Shown here one piece after another: positions 34,503-43,888 of a stretch of DNA of 64,000 nucleotides; positions within the stretch are counted from its first letter, which is position 1; each line of letters begins with the position of its first letter. The position numbers and the translations under genes are program-made. The DNA comes from Paenibacillus sp. FSL R7-0204 (GTDB taxonomy: Bacteria > Bacillota > Bacilli > Paenibacillales > Paenibacillaceae). The stretch spans positions 6,510,001 through 6,574,000 of the forward strand of contig NZ_JBBOCA010000001.1 of NCBI RefSeq assembly GCF_038002225.1, read 5' to 3'. The notes beneath the pieces are model-generated. The model was not told the origin of the DNA. It worked only from the letters and a program-made list of their open reading frames with translations, and made no database searches.

Positions 34503-34710
34503 GTGCTCCCCCTCCTTTTTAAAGTGAATTATACAATATGTATAAAATAAGAAAATACTTGCTGGTAAATTCGTAATTTTTTTAAGCTAATTTGATCTCG
34601 TATTAAAAAGTTTAATCATTACCAGATTTCAACGCGGGCAAACTTAAATAGTTAAAGTCTCCCATTACAGAACAAATCATCCTATAGGAAGAATAAGATT
34701 ATCTTCGCGC

Positions 34711-34935
34711 GAACACAATGTATGCTGTTTTCCACATACATCGGGCCATGCGCCTGTTTTCGAGCACATTATATGCTGTTTTCCACATACATTCGGGCCG
34801 TGTGCCTACTTGCGAGCACAATATATGCTGATTTTTACATACATTCGGGCCGTGGCCTGCGTGCAACACATTGCTGTTTTTCACATACATTTGGTCCATA
34901 TGCCGCTGTACCAGCCAATTGTATACGGTTTTAAG
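34711..34935. repeat. Tandem repeat, four to five units of about 51 bases with internal inverted repeats
   Basis: Units begin at about 34711, 34762, 34814 and 34864, each with (T)ATGCTGTTTTCCACATACAT and then a CGGGCC… segment. A partial fifth starts near 34915. In unit 1 ATGTATG and CATACAT form a stem around the loop. The gene-free stretch 34503–35246 otherwise holds the dispersed elements at 35097. Frames crossing the array on both strands are considered spurious. Confidence 0.8.
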
Positions 34936-35096
34936 CAATTTACACTCACCTTTTCCACAGCAGCAGGATACTATAGTTTCCTATACAATAAAAAACTGTG
35001 CCATCCTGTTGAAGGAAAGCACAGCTTATCTGCATTCTCCGGTCTTTGCGAACCAGGATGCCGTTATTTGCTCTGAAGTGCCTCTTTTGTCAGTCT

Positions 35097-35232
35097 AAGC
35101 GGACTCAAAAGACGCTAATGAGGCTGTCAGGCCTAATTACAGGTTCCGAAGCCTGTATTAACGGCTCCTGAGTCCACAAACGGTCCGCAAAACGCCGATT
35201 TCAGCCAAATAAGGTCCTCTGAGTCCGTAACT
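35097..35232. repeat. Dispersed GCGGACTC-type repeats, second location
   Basis: AAGCGGACTCAAAAGACGC (35098), ACGGCTCCTGAGTCCAC (35161) and AAATAAGGTCCTCTGAGTCC (35208, reverse orientation) are variants of the elements at 3354–3540. Confidence 0.6.
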
Positions 35233-35246
35233 CCCGCTACTCCCCG

Positions 35247-37475
35247 CTACTCCCCGCTACCCGCCGCCTCGCGCGGCTGGCGCATCGTCAGGCTGACGCG
35301 GCCCTTCTTCACGTCCACGCCGAGTACCCATAGGGTGACATTGTCGCCGACGGAGACCACATCCATCGGGTGTTTCACATAGCTGCCGCTAAGCTGGGAG
35401 ATATGGACCAGCCCGTCGTTCTTGATCCCGATATCGACAAAGGCGCCGAAGTCGATTACGTTGCGCACCGTGCCCTGCATCTCCATGCCGGGCAGCAGGT
35501 CTTCCATCTTCAGCACATCCTTGCGGAAAATAGGCAGCGGCAGCTCCTCGCGCGGGTCGCGGCCTGGGCGCTGAAGGCTCTCCAGGATGTCGCGCAGCGT
35601 AGGCACGCCCACCGCAAGCTTCACCGCAAGCTCCTCCGCATCCTGAGCGCTTAGCTGCTCTGCAACCTCCTTGCTGCCGAGCTGCTTCACATCCAGCCCC
35701 AGCTCGCGGAACAACTTGTCGACCACCGCGTAGGATTCCGGGTGGATCGGCGTGCGGTCCAGCGTATTGTCCCCTCCGGGGATACGCAGGAAGCCGATGC
35801 ACTGCTCGTAGGATTTCGCGCCCAGGCGCGGCACCTTCTGCAGTGCCTTGCGCGTCACGAACTTGCCGTTCTCCTCGCGGAACTTCACAATATTCTTGGC
35901 AATCGTCGTATTCACTCCTGCCACATAGGAGAGCAGCGAGGCCGAAGCGGTATTCACGTCGACGCCGACATGGTTAACCGCCGACTCTACGACGCCCTTA
36001 AGGCTCTCTTCCAGATGCTTCTGCGACACATCGTGCTGGTACTGCCCGACACCGATGGCCTTCGGATCAATCTTGACCAGCTCCGCGAGCGGGTCCTGCA
36101 CGCGGCGGGCGATGGAGGCGGCGCTGCGCTCCGCCACATCCAGATCCGGGAACTCCTCCTGCGCCAGCTTGGAGGCCGAATACACACTGGCCCCTGCCTC
36201 GTTAACGATCAGGTAGGCCAGGTCAGGGTCGCCGACCTCGGCAATCACCTCGGCCGTGAACTGCTCCGTCTCCCGCGAGCCGGTGCCGTTGCCGATCACG
36301 ATGAGCTGGATGCCGTATTTGGCGATCAGCTCCTTGAACTTGGCCGCCGCCTCGCGCTTCTTGTTGTTCGGCGGCGTCGGATACGTGACCGCCACCTCCA
36401 GCAGCTTGCCGGTATCGTCCACTACAGCCAGCTTGCAGCCGGTGCGGTAGGCCGGGTCGACGCCCAGAACATGGCGTCCCTTCACCGGCGGCTGCAGCAG
36501 CAGGCTGCGCAGATTACCTGAGAAGATGGAGATCGCTTGCGTCTCCCCCTTCTCTGTCATCTCCCCGCGCACCTCGCGCTCAACGGAAGGGGCGATCAGC
36601 CGCTTGTAGGCATCCTCGGTCACTGCTTCCAGCAGCTCCTTGACCGGAGAAGGCCCCTTCACCAGCTTGCGGATAATGAAAGCGTGAATCTTGTCCGGCA
36701 CCACCTCGATGCCGACCTTGAGGATATTCTCCCGCTCCCCACGGTTGATCGCGAGAATACGGTGCGGCGGCATCCGGTGCACAGGCTCCCGGTACGCATA
36801 ATAATTCTCGTATACACTTTCCTGCTGGGCATCTTTGGCCTCGGAGACCAGAATCCCCTGACTCGCTGTATACTGGCGCACCCAGGAACGGATAGCCGGA
36901 TCATCAGCAATATTCTCGGCAATGATGTCCATCGCCCCTTGCAGAGCCAGCTCGGCGCTCTCCACACCCCGGTCCGCATCGATATACTTTGCAGCTTCTT
37001 CCAGCGGAACTCCTTGGCGTCTCTGCTCCATCACCCAATCTGCCAGCGGTTCAAGTCCCCGTTCCTTGGCGACACTGGCCCGTGTCTTGCGCTTCTGCTT
37101 GAACGGACGGTACAGATCCTCCACTTCCTGCAGCTTCACAGCTTTCATGATACTAGCCTGCAGCTCAGGAGTAAGCTTGCCCTGCTCCTCGATGCTGCGG
37201 ATCACATCCTTCTTGCGGTCACCGAGGTTACGCAGATATCCAAGCCGTTCTTCGACATCACGGAGGACATTCTCGTCCAACTCCCCGGTCATTTCCTTGC
37301 GGTATCTGGCGATGAACGGAATGGTGTTGCCCTCATCTAGCAGCCCCACCGTAGTTCTTACCTGCTTCAGACTGATACTCAGCTCCTTGGCAATAGCTGC
37401 AAGTATCAGTTCCTGCTCCTGACGGGCAGCGGCATCTTCCGCCGCCTTCGCCGCCTGATTCGTATCAACGCTCAA
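35247..37475 (-). CDS. tex: Tex-family transcription accessory/RNA-binding protein
   Basis: The protein is 742 aa from TTG 37475, chosen because GAGGGA lies upstream at good spacing; a longer frame from 37586 has no such site. Domain order matches Tex: N-terminal helical region (IPFIARYRKEMTGELDE), YqgF/RNase H-like core (VLGVDPAYRTGCKLAVVDDT), helix-hairpin-helix segments (SLLSYVAGVNTTIAKNIV) and a C-terminal S1 RNA-binding domain (GTVRNVIDFGAFVDIGIKND). Tex proteins associate with transcription elongation complexes and affect expression and stress survival. Length agrees with Bacillus YdcI. The gene is monocistronic as far as visible. Confidence 0.9.
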   Translation of the reverse strand: MSVDTNQAAKAAEDAAARQEQELILAAIAKELSISLKQVRTTVGLLDEGNTIPFIARYRKEMTGELDENVLRDVEERLGYLRNLGDRKKDVIRSIEEQGKLTPELQASIMKAVKLQEVEDLYRPFKQKRKTRASVAKERGLEPLADWVMEQRRQGVPLEEAAKYIDADRGVESAELALQGAMDIIAENIADDPAIRSWVRQYTASQGILVSEAKDAQQESVYENYYAYREPVHRMPPHRILAINRGERENILKVGIEVVPDKIHAFIIRKLVKGPSPVKELLEAVTEDAYKRLIAPSVEREVRGEMTEKGETQAISIFSGNLRSLLLQPPVKGRHVLGVDPAYRTGCKLAVVDDTGKLLEVAVTYPTPPNNKKREAAAKFKELIAKYGIQLIVIGNGTGSRETEQFTAEVIAEVGDPDLAYLIVNEAGASVYSASKLAQEEFPDLDVAERSAASIARRVQDPLAELVKIDPKAIGVGQYQHDVSQKHLEESLKGVVESAVNHVGVDVNTASASLLSYVAGVNTTIAKNIVKFREENGKFVTRKALQKVPRLGAKSYEQCIGFLRIPGGDNTLDRTPIHPESYAVVDKLFRELGLDVKQLGSKEVAEQLSAQDAEELAVKLAVGVPTLRDILESLQRPGRDPREELPLPIFRKDVLKMEDLLPGMEMQGTVRNVIDFGAFVDIGIKNDGLVHISQLSGSYVKHPMDVVSVGDNVTLWVLGVDVKKGRVSLTMRQPREAAGSGE

Positions 37476-37624
37476 GTAGATCCCTCTTTCTATACACAGT
37501 CTGAGTTCATAGCTCTCTACTGAAATACTATCACAGTTTGCCGCAGGACCAAAGTTTGCCCCATACAAAAGAAGAAGCGGCCGCACCGTCCCCTCAGGGA
37601 TAGCGCAGCCGCCATCATGTTAAC

Positions 37625-37657
37625 GTATTGTATTCGGTTTTTCACATACATTTGCAC
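37625..37657. repeat. Single copy of the TTTTTCACATACATT element
   Basis: TTGTATTCGGTTTTTCACAT followed by ACATTTGCAC resembles the 34.7 kb tandem unit. It lies just downstream of the MFS gene. Confidence 0.5.
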
Positions 37658-37698
37658 CAATAATTTCACTCTCTTTGTCCATCAGGCCTCAACATGGG

Positions 37699-38910
37699 CT
37701 AGCGCACCGCAGTAACCTGCTTGCTTCTTCTCCGCCGGGCATAGCCAACCGACAACATGAAACTGATGAACAAGACCAGCGCAGCCACCGCATAAGGGAA
37801 ATTGATATCCAGGTCGAACAGGACCCCCGCCACAATCGGGCCGGCAATGTTGCCAAGGCTCGTATACGCGGAATTCATTCCCATCACCAGGCCCTGCTGC
37901 GAATCATCTGCCATCTTGGAGAGCTGGGTGCCGACAGCCGGACGAAGAATATCCATAGCCAGAAAAACAACAAAGGTCACAGAAACAATCGCCACGAAGC
38001 CATGCACGAACAGCGTCAGCAGAATCGACAGGCCCGCGATCATCAGACAGGCGGAAATGACCCGGCTCTCTCCGAATTTGTTCAGAATCCAGCTGAATGC
38101 GGTAATCTGCACCACCGCCCCGGCAATGGAACCAAACGTCAGAACAAACGCAATATCCTTGGGAGTGAACCCGAATTTATGATCTACGAATAGTCCGAAT
38201 ACCGTCTCATAGTTGGCTAGTCCGAAGGAAAGCACGAATACAATGATTAATCCGAAGAAATAAGGCTCACGATACGAGCGCATGAGCTGTATGATTAGAC
38301 TATCCTTATTGCCTTTCATCGTTCTCGCTTCTTCCCGCAGCTCCGCCGAACGCGATTCCGGCAGGACCAGCAAGGTAATAACCGCAACAATGGCGGCTGC
38401 CCCCGCAGCAACGAAGAAAGGAACGCGGATGCCAAGCTCCGCAAGATAGCCGCCAATTCCCGGACCGATGATGAAGCCGGTAGTAATGGCTGCATTGATG
38501 AAGCCCATGCCTTGGGCCCGCTCCTCTGAGGAGGTGGTATCTGCCACATAAGCCATAACCGCAGGCATAATCATCGCGGCGCCAACACCGCCAAGCATTC
38601 TCGATACGAACAGCACCCAGGAGGCGTCAGCGAGACCGAACAGAAGCTCCGAGAAGGCGAATACGGCCAGCCCGCCGACGATGATTTTTTTGCGGCCCAT
38701 CTTATCCGACAGTCTTCCGGCGAAGGGCGAGACCAGCAGCTGCGTCAGCGAGAAGGCTGCCACCAGCAGTCCGACCACACTCCCGCCAATGCCCAGCTCG
38801 TTCATATAGGTCGGCATAATAGGGACAACCAGACCAATTCCCGTGAACGCCAAAAAGATATTTAACATCAGGAGCAGCATCGCTCCCCGGTTTTTTAACA
38901 GTAATGACAT
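37699..38910 (-). CDS. MFS multidrug-type transporter
   Basis: The protein is 403 aa with twelve hydrophobic helices. Motif A is FAGRLSDKMGRKKIIVGGL, and the motif C-like region is GPGIGGYLAELG, marking a drug:H+ antiporter of the TetA/NorA group. It lies 67 bases downstream of a TetR gene on the same strand, and a TetR-type palindrome precedes that regulator. A drug- or toxin-inducible efflux pair is the likely role; the substrate is unknown. Confidence 0.85.
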   Translation of the reverse strand: MSLLLKNRGAMLLLMLNIFLAFTGIGLVVPIMPTYMNELGIGGSVVGLLVAAFSLTQLLVSPFAGRLSDKMGRKKIIVGGLAVFAFSELLFGLADASWVLFVSRMLGGVGAAMIMPAVMAYVADTTSSEERAQGMGFINAAITTGFIIGPGIGGYLAELGIRVPFFVAAGAAAIVAVITLLVLPESRSAELREEARTMKGNKDSLIIQLMRSYREPYFFGLIIVFVLSFGLANYETVFGLFVDHKFGFTPKDIAFVLTFGSIAGAVVQITAFSWILNKFGESRVISACLMIAGLSILLTLFVHGFVAIVSVTFVVFLAMDILRPAVGTQLSKMADDSQQGLVMGMNSAYTSLGNIAGPIVAGVLFDLDINFPYAVAALVLFISFMLSVGYARRRRSKQVTAVR

Positions 38911-38977
38911 GGTGTTTCCCTCCGTATATCCCAGAGCCTTGCTATAAGCTCCGGTTGTAATACATCTATTTCTCTAT

Positions 38978-39592
38978 TTATTGCTCCATCTTCCCCGACC
39001 CTATCCCCTGAAGCAGGATCTGAATTCCCGCACGGTAGTATGCCCTGATCGTCTCCGGGGTATCGGTCCTGCCTGTGATCTCATGGACCCGGCTGATTCC
39101 CTCCAGCATAGCGCTGAGCGTGATTACATAGTTATCCAGGTCACCACGGATCAAGTAACCGGACTCCATCCCCTCCTGAAGCAGCACACGGCAGGCCTCT
39201 GTTACCGATTCGAAAATATGTGAAAGGCGCTCGCTAATCTCCTTCGAAAGCGTATGGGATCTGCCATATTCCTCCAGGGCATGGATCAGCGGATTCTGGA
39301 TATCCTTCGCATAGTGATCCCCCAGCGCGTATAGACGGGCTTCCGTTCCGCTAATCCCGCTCCGCAGGTCCTCCCACTCATTGAGCCACTTCTGGGTATC
39401 CACCTCCACCACGTACAGGAACAATTCATCCTTGCTTGGAAAATGGTGATACAGACTCCCCTTGCTGACCTTCGCGGCTGAGCAGACCTCGTTCATGCTT
39501 ACAGCGCCGTAGCCCTTTTGAGCAAATAAACTGGAGGCATGCTCCAGAATCCGGTTCTTCGTTTCTTCTCCATCTGAACGTCCCTTAATCAT
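38978..39592 (-). CDS. TetR family regulator of the MFS pump
   Basis: The protein is 204 aa. The N-terminal helix-turn-helix is GAVSMNEVCSAAKVSKGSLY, then HHFPSKDELFLYV. The C-terminal part is a helical sensor domain. A perfect palindrome (GACCGATCGGTC) lies 18 bases upstream of the start, consistent with autorepression of regulator and pump as one operon. Confidence 0.88.
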   Translation of the reverse strand: MIKGRSDGEETKNRILEHASSLFAQKGYGAVSMNEVCSAAKVSKGSLYHHFPSKDELFLYVVEVDTQKWLNEWEDLRSGISGTEARLYALGDHYAKDIQNPLIHALEEYGRSHTLSKEISERLSHIFESVTEACRVLLQEGMESGYLIRGDLDNYVITLSAMLEGISRVHEITGRTDTPETIRAYYRAGIQILLQGIGSGKMEQ

Positions 39593-39609
39593 TATCCCTC
39601 CTCTAGACC

Positions 39610-39621
39610 GACCGATCGGTC
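39610..39621. promoter_or_regulatory. TetR operator candidate
   Basis: GACCGATCGGTC is a perfect 12-bp palindrome, within TAGACCGACCGATCGGTCCA, directly upstream of the TetR gene. Confidence 0.6.
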
Positions 39622-39714
39622 CAATTGTATCATGTAGTTACACCCATGCACAACCCCTGTCATTCATCCTCATCTATCCTCGGGTATATCAATAAGTATA
39701 TCTAGGCAGACGCC

Positions 39715-39752
39715 AAAAAAGGCAGCACCGGAATGTATCCAGCCTGCCTTTT
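39715..39752 (-). terminator. Terminator after ndoA
   Basis: Minus strand AAAGGCAG…CTGCC then TTTTTT, 34–71 bases past the toxin stop. Confidence 0.8.
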
Positions 39753-39785
39753 AGTACGATGGTTGATGTTATATCCCCGTAGGGT

Positions 39786-40136
39786 TCAGAAATCAATCAG
39801 CCCCAGGCTGATTTGCAGCGAATCATCCACCAGCTTCATGGTCTCATCATCCAGGTGGGTGATTTTATCCGTTAAGCGTTGCTTGTCAATGGTACGAACC
39901 TGCTCCAGCAGAATCACAGAATCCCGGTCAAAGCCATGAGCAGCTGCATCAATCTCGACATGTGTCGGCAGCTTGGCCTTCTGGATCTGGGCAGTGATAG
40001 CTGCCACAATCACAGTCGGGCTGAAACGATTGCCAATATCGTTCTGAATGATCAGTACCGGCCTTACTCCACCTTGCTCAGAACCCACAACCGGTGAAAG
40101 GTCGGCAAAAAAAACGTCGCCGCGTTTAACAATCAA
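39786..40136 (-). CDS. ndoA: EndoA/MazF-type mRNA interferase toxin
   Basis: A 116-residue PemK/MazF-fold protein beginning [20 protein letters not shown], then [20 protein letters not shown]. This is the highly conserved Bacillales EndoA sequence, with the catalytic Arg in GGVRPV and Thr in NRFSPT. It cleaves mRNA at UACAU-type sites in Bacillus. It follows the antitoxin gene by 3 bases. The alr–antitoxin–toxin order is the standard Bacillales arrangement, so this is a chromosomal housekeeping locus. Confidence 0.95.
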   Translation of the reverse strand: MIVKRGDVFFADLSPVVGSEQGGVRPVLIIQNDIGNRFSPTVIVAAITAQIQKAKLPTHVEIDAAAHGFDRDSVILLEQVRTIDKQRLTDKITHLDDETMKLVDDSLQISLGLIDF

Positions 40137-40139
40137 TAG

Positions 40140-40421
40140 TTACACCCCGCTTACTAAGCGGCCAAGAGTACTGTCTGCATCTTCCTCTGCGAGAAAGGCC
40201 TCGCATGCCATGGTCAAATTAATCTTAGCCATTTCCATATAGCCCCGCTGCATGGACTCGCGGATGGTACGTTTCCTCCGATCGCTCAAGTACAGCTTCA
40301 TGGCCTGCCTGATCAATTCACTACGGTTAGAGTTCTCCAGTTGAACGATCCCATCTACTTCCTGCAAGAGATGATCGGGCAAGCTGATCATGATTCTTTT
40401 GGTGTTCTGCAAATTGGCCAC
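40140..40421 (-). CDS. ndoAI: EndoAI antitoxin (ribbon-helix-helix)
   Basis: The protein is about 93 aa from GTG 40421, the first plausible start after a GGGGGTGGAAG site. It begins ANLQNTKRIMISLPDHLLQE, the ribbon-helix-helix DNA-binding segment, followed by a helical toxin-binding tail (YMEMAKINLTMACEAFLAEE). It neutralises NdoA and autoregulates the pair. A frame reaching 40478 would add residues that do not match the family. Confidence 0.9.
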   Translation of the reverse strand: MANLQNTKRIMISLPDHLLQEVDGIVQLENSNRSELIRQAMKLYLSDRRKRTIRESMQRGYMEMAKINLTMACEAFLAEEDADSTLGRLVSGV

Positions 40422-40632
40422 CTTCTCTTCCACCCCCACAAACCTTCTGCCCTTGTGTTCCAGTGTTACAATATACAAGGAATTTTATACAAGGAATATA
40501 TGCCGCCAGTATATCAAGTATGCTGCATCCCATTATAAACTAGAAATGGCGGTTCGTATAGACTATAAGTCACAAGCCCTACACGGTACGTTCCTTATAT
40601 TCAGTTCCTGTACTAGGTATCTGGTCAGGGTA

Positions 40633-41814
40633 TTAGGCTTGCAGCAAGGGATTGACGAGTTTGGGTAGCGTACCTTGGCGTACATACACGCGCGGTACCC
40701 GGTGAGCCAGCATACAGATTACTTCGTAGTGGATCGTCCCTAAATGGAGCGCCAGTTCATCTGCCGTGATCGACTCGGTGCCCTGGCGGCCGATGAGTAC
40801 AACCTCTTCGCCTGCTTTGATTTGTTCCGCTTCTAGAGCGAAAGATTTGAGTGATACCATACACTGGTCCATGCAGATCGTTCCGACGACAGGAACGCGG
40901 CGTCCGCGTATTAGCACCTCCGCTTTGCCTGTTAGCATGCGGGAATATCCGTCAGCGTACCCCACGGGGAGCGTAGCGATGATCTCATCGCCTGCCGTGA
41001 AATACCGGGTGCCGTAGCTGATGCCTGAGTCAGGCGGCAGGGTTTTGACATATACAGCCTGCGTCTTCAGCGTCATTACCGGGTGTAGAGCCACCAGCTC
41101 ACGGTTCACCTCAGCCGAGGGGTAGAATCCGTACAAGCTTATGCCTACACGCACCATGTTAATGGATAGTAGAGGTGTATCAATGGCCGTAGCGCTATTG
41201 CCCGTATGTATGATCGGGATGGTAATGTTCATGTCCCGAAGCGCCTCCGCCACGCTCATGAAACGTCGGTGCTGCATTAGTGTATAGCTTTTGTTGTGTT
41301 CGTCTGCTCTGGCAAAATGGGTGAACATGCCTTCAAGCTCCGCCTGTGCCACCGCATGGACCTCAGCGATGAATGCAGGCGCATCCTCCGGCAATAATCC
41401 CAGTCTTCCCATTCCGCTGTCAATCTTGATGTGTACCTTCAGCCGGTGCTCCTTCTCTACAGGAAGGGCGCTAACCGCTGCCAGTACTTCCGGTGTGAAC
41501 AGTGTAACGGTAATATTGTTCTCCCAGGCTACGGCAATGCCCTCCGGTGAAGTATAGCCCAGCACCAGGATAGGAAGTAGTATTCCCGCCTGACGCAGCT
41601 CCAATGCCTCATCCAGAAAAGCAACACTGACATAGTCCGCTCCAAGCCGCTCCAGCTCCCGCGTTACCTCCACTGCTCCATGTCCATACGCATTTCCTTT
41701 GACACATCCCATGAACTTGGTCTCCTGCGGCAAAACGCCGCGTAAAGCTTCGTAGTTGGCACGCAAATCATCCAGGTTAATCTCGGCTGCTGTCGGCCGA
41801 TAGCTTGCCTTCAC
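40633..41814 (-). CDS. alr: Alanine racemase
   Basis: The protein is 393 aa. The PLP lysine K39 is in VKGNAYGHG, the second catalytic tyrosine in DSGISYGTRYF, and the fold-III barrel plus C-terminal beta domain (AYADELALHLGT-like region TADELALHLGTIHYEV) is complete. It makes D-alanine for peptidoglycan. It lies between the ydcC-like gene and the antitoxin, matching the conserved ydcC–alr–ndoAI–ndoA order. A strong terminator separates it from the ydcC-like gene upstream. Confidence 0.95.
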   Translation of the reverse strand: MKASYRPTAAEINLDDLRANYEALRGVLPQETKFMGCVKGNAYGHGAVEVTRELERLGADYVSVAFLDEALELRQAGILLPILVLGYTSPEGIAVAWENNITVTLFTPEVLAAVSALPVEKEHRLKVHIKIDSGMGRLGLLPEDAPAFIAEVHAVAQAELEGMFTHFARADEHNKSYTLMQHRRFMSVAEALRDMNITIPIIHTGNSATAIDTPLLSINMVRVGISLYGFYPSAEVNRELVALHPVMTLKTQAVYVKTLPPDSGISYGTRYFTAGDEIIATLPVGYADGYSRMLTGKAEVLIRGRRVPVVGTICMDQCMVSLKSFALEAEQIKAGEEVVLIGRQGTESITADELALHLGTIHYEVICMLAHRVPRVYVRQGTLPKLVNPLLQA

Positions 41815-41931
41815 TTCAGGTCACCTTCTTACATTGTAGTAAAACATCTCTGCCTTGTTCGCACAGATCAGAAGTCTTACTGCCAATGGTAATGCTCGTG
41901 AAGGCCGCTGTCAATGTGAGCAGATGTAGGC

Positions 41932-41985
41932 AAAAAAACGGATACCGCGGGTAGAGGAATGATTCCCACCTTGCGCAGTATCCGC
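41932..41985 (-). terminator. Terminator between the ydcC-like gene and alr
   Basis: Minus strand CGGATACTGCG…CGCGGTATCCG followed by seven T, just past the lipoprotein stop. Confidence 0.88.
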
Positions 41986-41995
41986 CCACTGATTT

Positions 41996-43078
41996 TTATT
42001 TACCCGATTGTTCCTCCATAGAAGCGGCTATTTGCATCATTTCCGTAACTGGCAGATTTGCGCTTGTAATCCGGTACTCTACACCCTCGCTCATCCAGGT
42101 CAGCGTCTGCTGCTCATCCCCGCTAAGCAGGCCTGCCGTGAAGCCCAGATCAACCAGTGTTCCGGGAGCCAGCGACACCGCACGGTCCAGCGGACGAGCT
42201 TCCATAATCGTATACTGGTAGACACCGTCATAGCGGATCAGCACCGCATGATCCTTGCTGCCTTCAATCTTGTTGGTGTCCTTCAGCTTCACACCGGCCG
42301 GAATGTAAGCCGGCTCAATGATCCCGAAGTCGCCCAGCTCGGCTGTAACCGGCTCACCGGCCTGTTCACCATCTTCAGAGACCACCGGATTGCCTTCCTG
42401 ATCCACTTCCGCCATCGTGTTCTCGGAAGGGCTGCCGGCCGCCATATTCTTCTGCATATCGAAGGAATCTGCTGTGAATTCCGGATCGAACTTGAAGCTG
42501 TCGAAGGTCACGTTCACCACAACCTTGGCTTCGGAATCCGATACCTGCACCTGCTTCGGCTCATAGGTCTTTTTGTTCAGCCAGATCTTCTGGCGGACCA
42601 GCGCACTGCTCTGATAATTGGCAGCGACCTCGAACACATAATTATCCCCGTCCTCCACGAACTGCCGGTTATTGTCAGAGACAATCCCCTTCAGCAGCGT
42701 CTGGTACAGATACACTTGCCCTTGCTTATCCGGCCAGTCGCTCTGGAAGCGGAAGCTTTTGCCAAGGCTTGGGGTAAGGACGAATACGCCCTCATCATTG
42801 CGCAGCACGATCTGCTTCACGTCCTTCTGAACGTTCGACAGGCTGATCCGGTAATACGAAGGGTTCTTATACCATACCTCCACCTTGTAATCCTGCGGCT
42901 GCTCCCCAGTGTACAAGGTCATTGTGCCTGAGCCCTGATAAGCTCCCTGCTTGCTCTCCAGCTTGTCAGACACTTGATTCAGATCCTTGACCACAGAGGC
43001 GGCATCCTTCTTCCCGCACCCCGCCAATACTAAGGCCACGCTCATAATGATCGCGAGTACCCATGTTATCCGGCGCAT
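41996..43078 (-). CDS. YdcC-like lipoprotein (LolA/RseB-like fold)
   Basis: The protein is 360 aa. The signal peptide ends in lipobox LAGC (SVALVLAGCGKK). Residues 25–220 look like a LolA/MucB-type half-barrel (YKVEVWYKNPSYYRISLSNV, LRNDEGVFVLTPSLGKSF), and the C-terminal part has a DUF4367-like pattern ending VEYRITSANLPVTEMMQIAA. Bacillus YdcC occupies the same position next to alr and has been tied to sporulation/envelope functions. The gene symbol is withheld because only context and layout support it. Confidence 0.75.
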   Translation of the reverse strand: MRRITWVLAIIMSVALVLAGCGKKDAASVVKDLNQVSDKLESKQGAYQGSGTMTLYTGEQPQDYKVEVWYKNPSYYRISLSNVQKDVKQIVLRNDEGVFVLTPSLGKSFRFQSDWPDKQGQVYLYQTLLKGIVSDNNRQFVEDGDNYVFEVAANYQSSALVRQKIWLNKKTYEPKQVQVSDSEAKVVVNVTFDSFKFDPEFTADSFDMQKNMAAGSPSENTMAEVDQEGNPVVSEDGEQAGEPVTAELGDFGIIEPAYIPAGVKLKDTNKIEGSKDHAVLIRYDGVYQYTIMEARPLDRAVSLAPGTLVDLGFTAGLLSGDEQQTLTWMSEGVEYRITSANLPVTEMMQIAASMEEQSGK

Positions 43079-43275
43079 GACATCATCCCCTTAACCTGTT
43101 TTGAATGCATTGATTAGTACATGTCTATGAAGGACTTGGCCTCAATATGCAGACGGGCATGACAAGCATGAAGAGAAGTGTTATTCCAGCCGCGAATCCG
43201 CTCCCGCCACCCGGGAATCTAACAATCTATGTATGGTTCCTCTTATTTCCTTCTATATAGTAGAAACGCTATTTC

Positions 43276-43329
43276 AAAAAAGCACCAGCCCGCAATTCCC
43301 GCCACGCTCCGGGGTTGCAGTCTGGTGCT
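43276..43329 (-). terminator. Terminator retained after the sigma/anti-sigma scar
   Basis: Minus strand AGCACCAG…CTGGTGCT then TTTTTT. It follows the pseudogene stop at 43391 by about 60 bases. The rest of 43079–43390 shows no gene. Confidence 0.8.
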
Positions 43330-43390
43330 CTGATTCATCCTATGCCTGTCTATGCCTCGTACCTGTTCCCTTATCCGCTCCTCAGCGGCT

Positions 43391-43846
43391 TTACCAGTTA
43401 ATCGACTCTGCGATCTTCAGAACCTCAGCCCGGTCAAGACCACGGGTGCTGAGGCCGTACATCACGCCGTTTATTTCCCAGTCCAGGCTTCTGTCACTGA
43501 CCAGAACTGCATCTGTCCCCTTGAGCTTCACCTGCTCCACCTTGTCGTCCGTTGCCATTGAAAAGGCATTCTCCTCATTGGCAAGGCGCAGCTGCATCCA
43601 GATCCGCTTATTCTTATCCTTGCTGTTGAAGAACAGTTCAACTATCTGCCCGCTTACGCCCTCCTCATCCTTATAGAACTCCCCGTGGTCAAAGGCAAAG
43701 CCCTCTGGCAGGTTCTTTTTTCCCGGTAGGCGATATAGTTGAATATCCTTTTATAATAGGCATCAAAAACCGCTGCAAATTCAAGCTTAGTCTCTATTTG
43801 AGCAGGAACCCTGTCATGTATCAAAGGCAGCAATGCGCGCTCTTGC
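43391..43846 (-). pseudogene. Deletion scar joining an ECF sigma N-terminus to a DUF4367/anti-sigma C-terminus
   Basis: Reading the minus strand, 43846–43735 encodes an ECF-sigma region-2-like start: LEFAAVFDAYYKRIFNYIAY. Then, in another frame, 43730–43391 encodes KNLPEGFAFDHGEFY and continues to DWEINGVMYGLSTRGLDRAE before the stop. The latter resembles the C-terminal DUF4367 part of anti-sigma or LolA-like proteins, with the final iAesInw. The join falls in the AAAAAAG tract around 43728–43735. I infer a deletion that removed most of a sigma gene and the front of its partner, leaving the terminator intact. Its start lies about 40 bases from the end of the insertion element, which may have caused the loss. 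Confidence 0.65.
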
Positions 43847-43888
43847 AGTCCTTAAGCCCTCCCTTCCAGGCTGAATTTACTTGGCCAA

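Noticed and set aside
34699-34938. Frames on both strands through the tandem repeat
   Set aside because: Peptide periodicity is simply that of the DNA repeat, and both strands are open, so neither is evidence of a gene.
35742-36521. Plus-strand frame inside tex
   Set aside because: Antisense to the well-conserved Tex protein.
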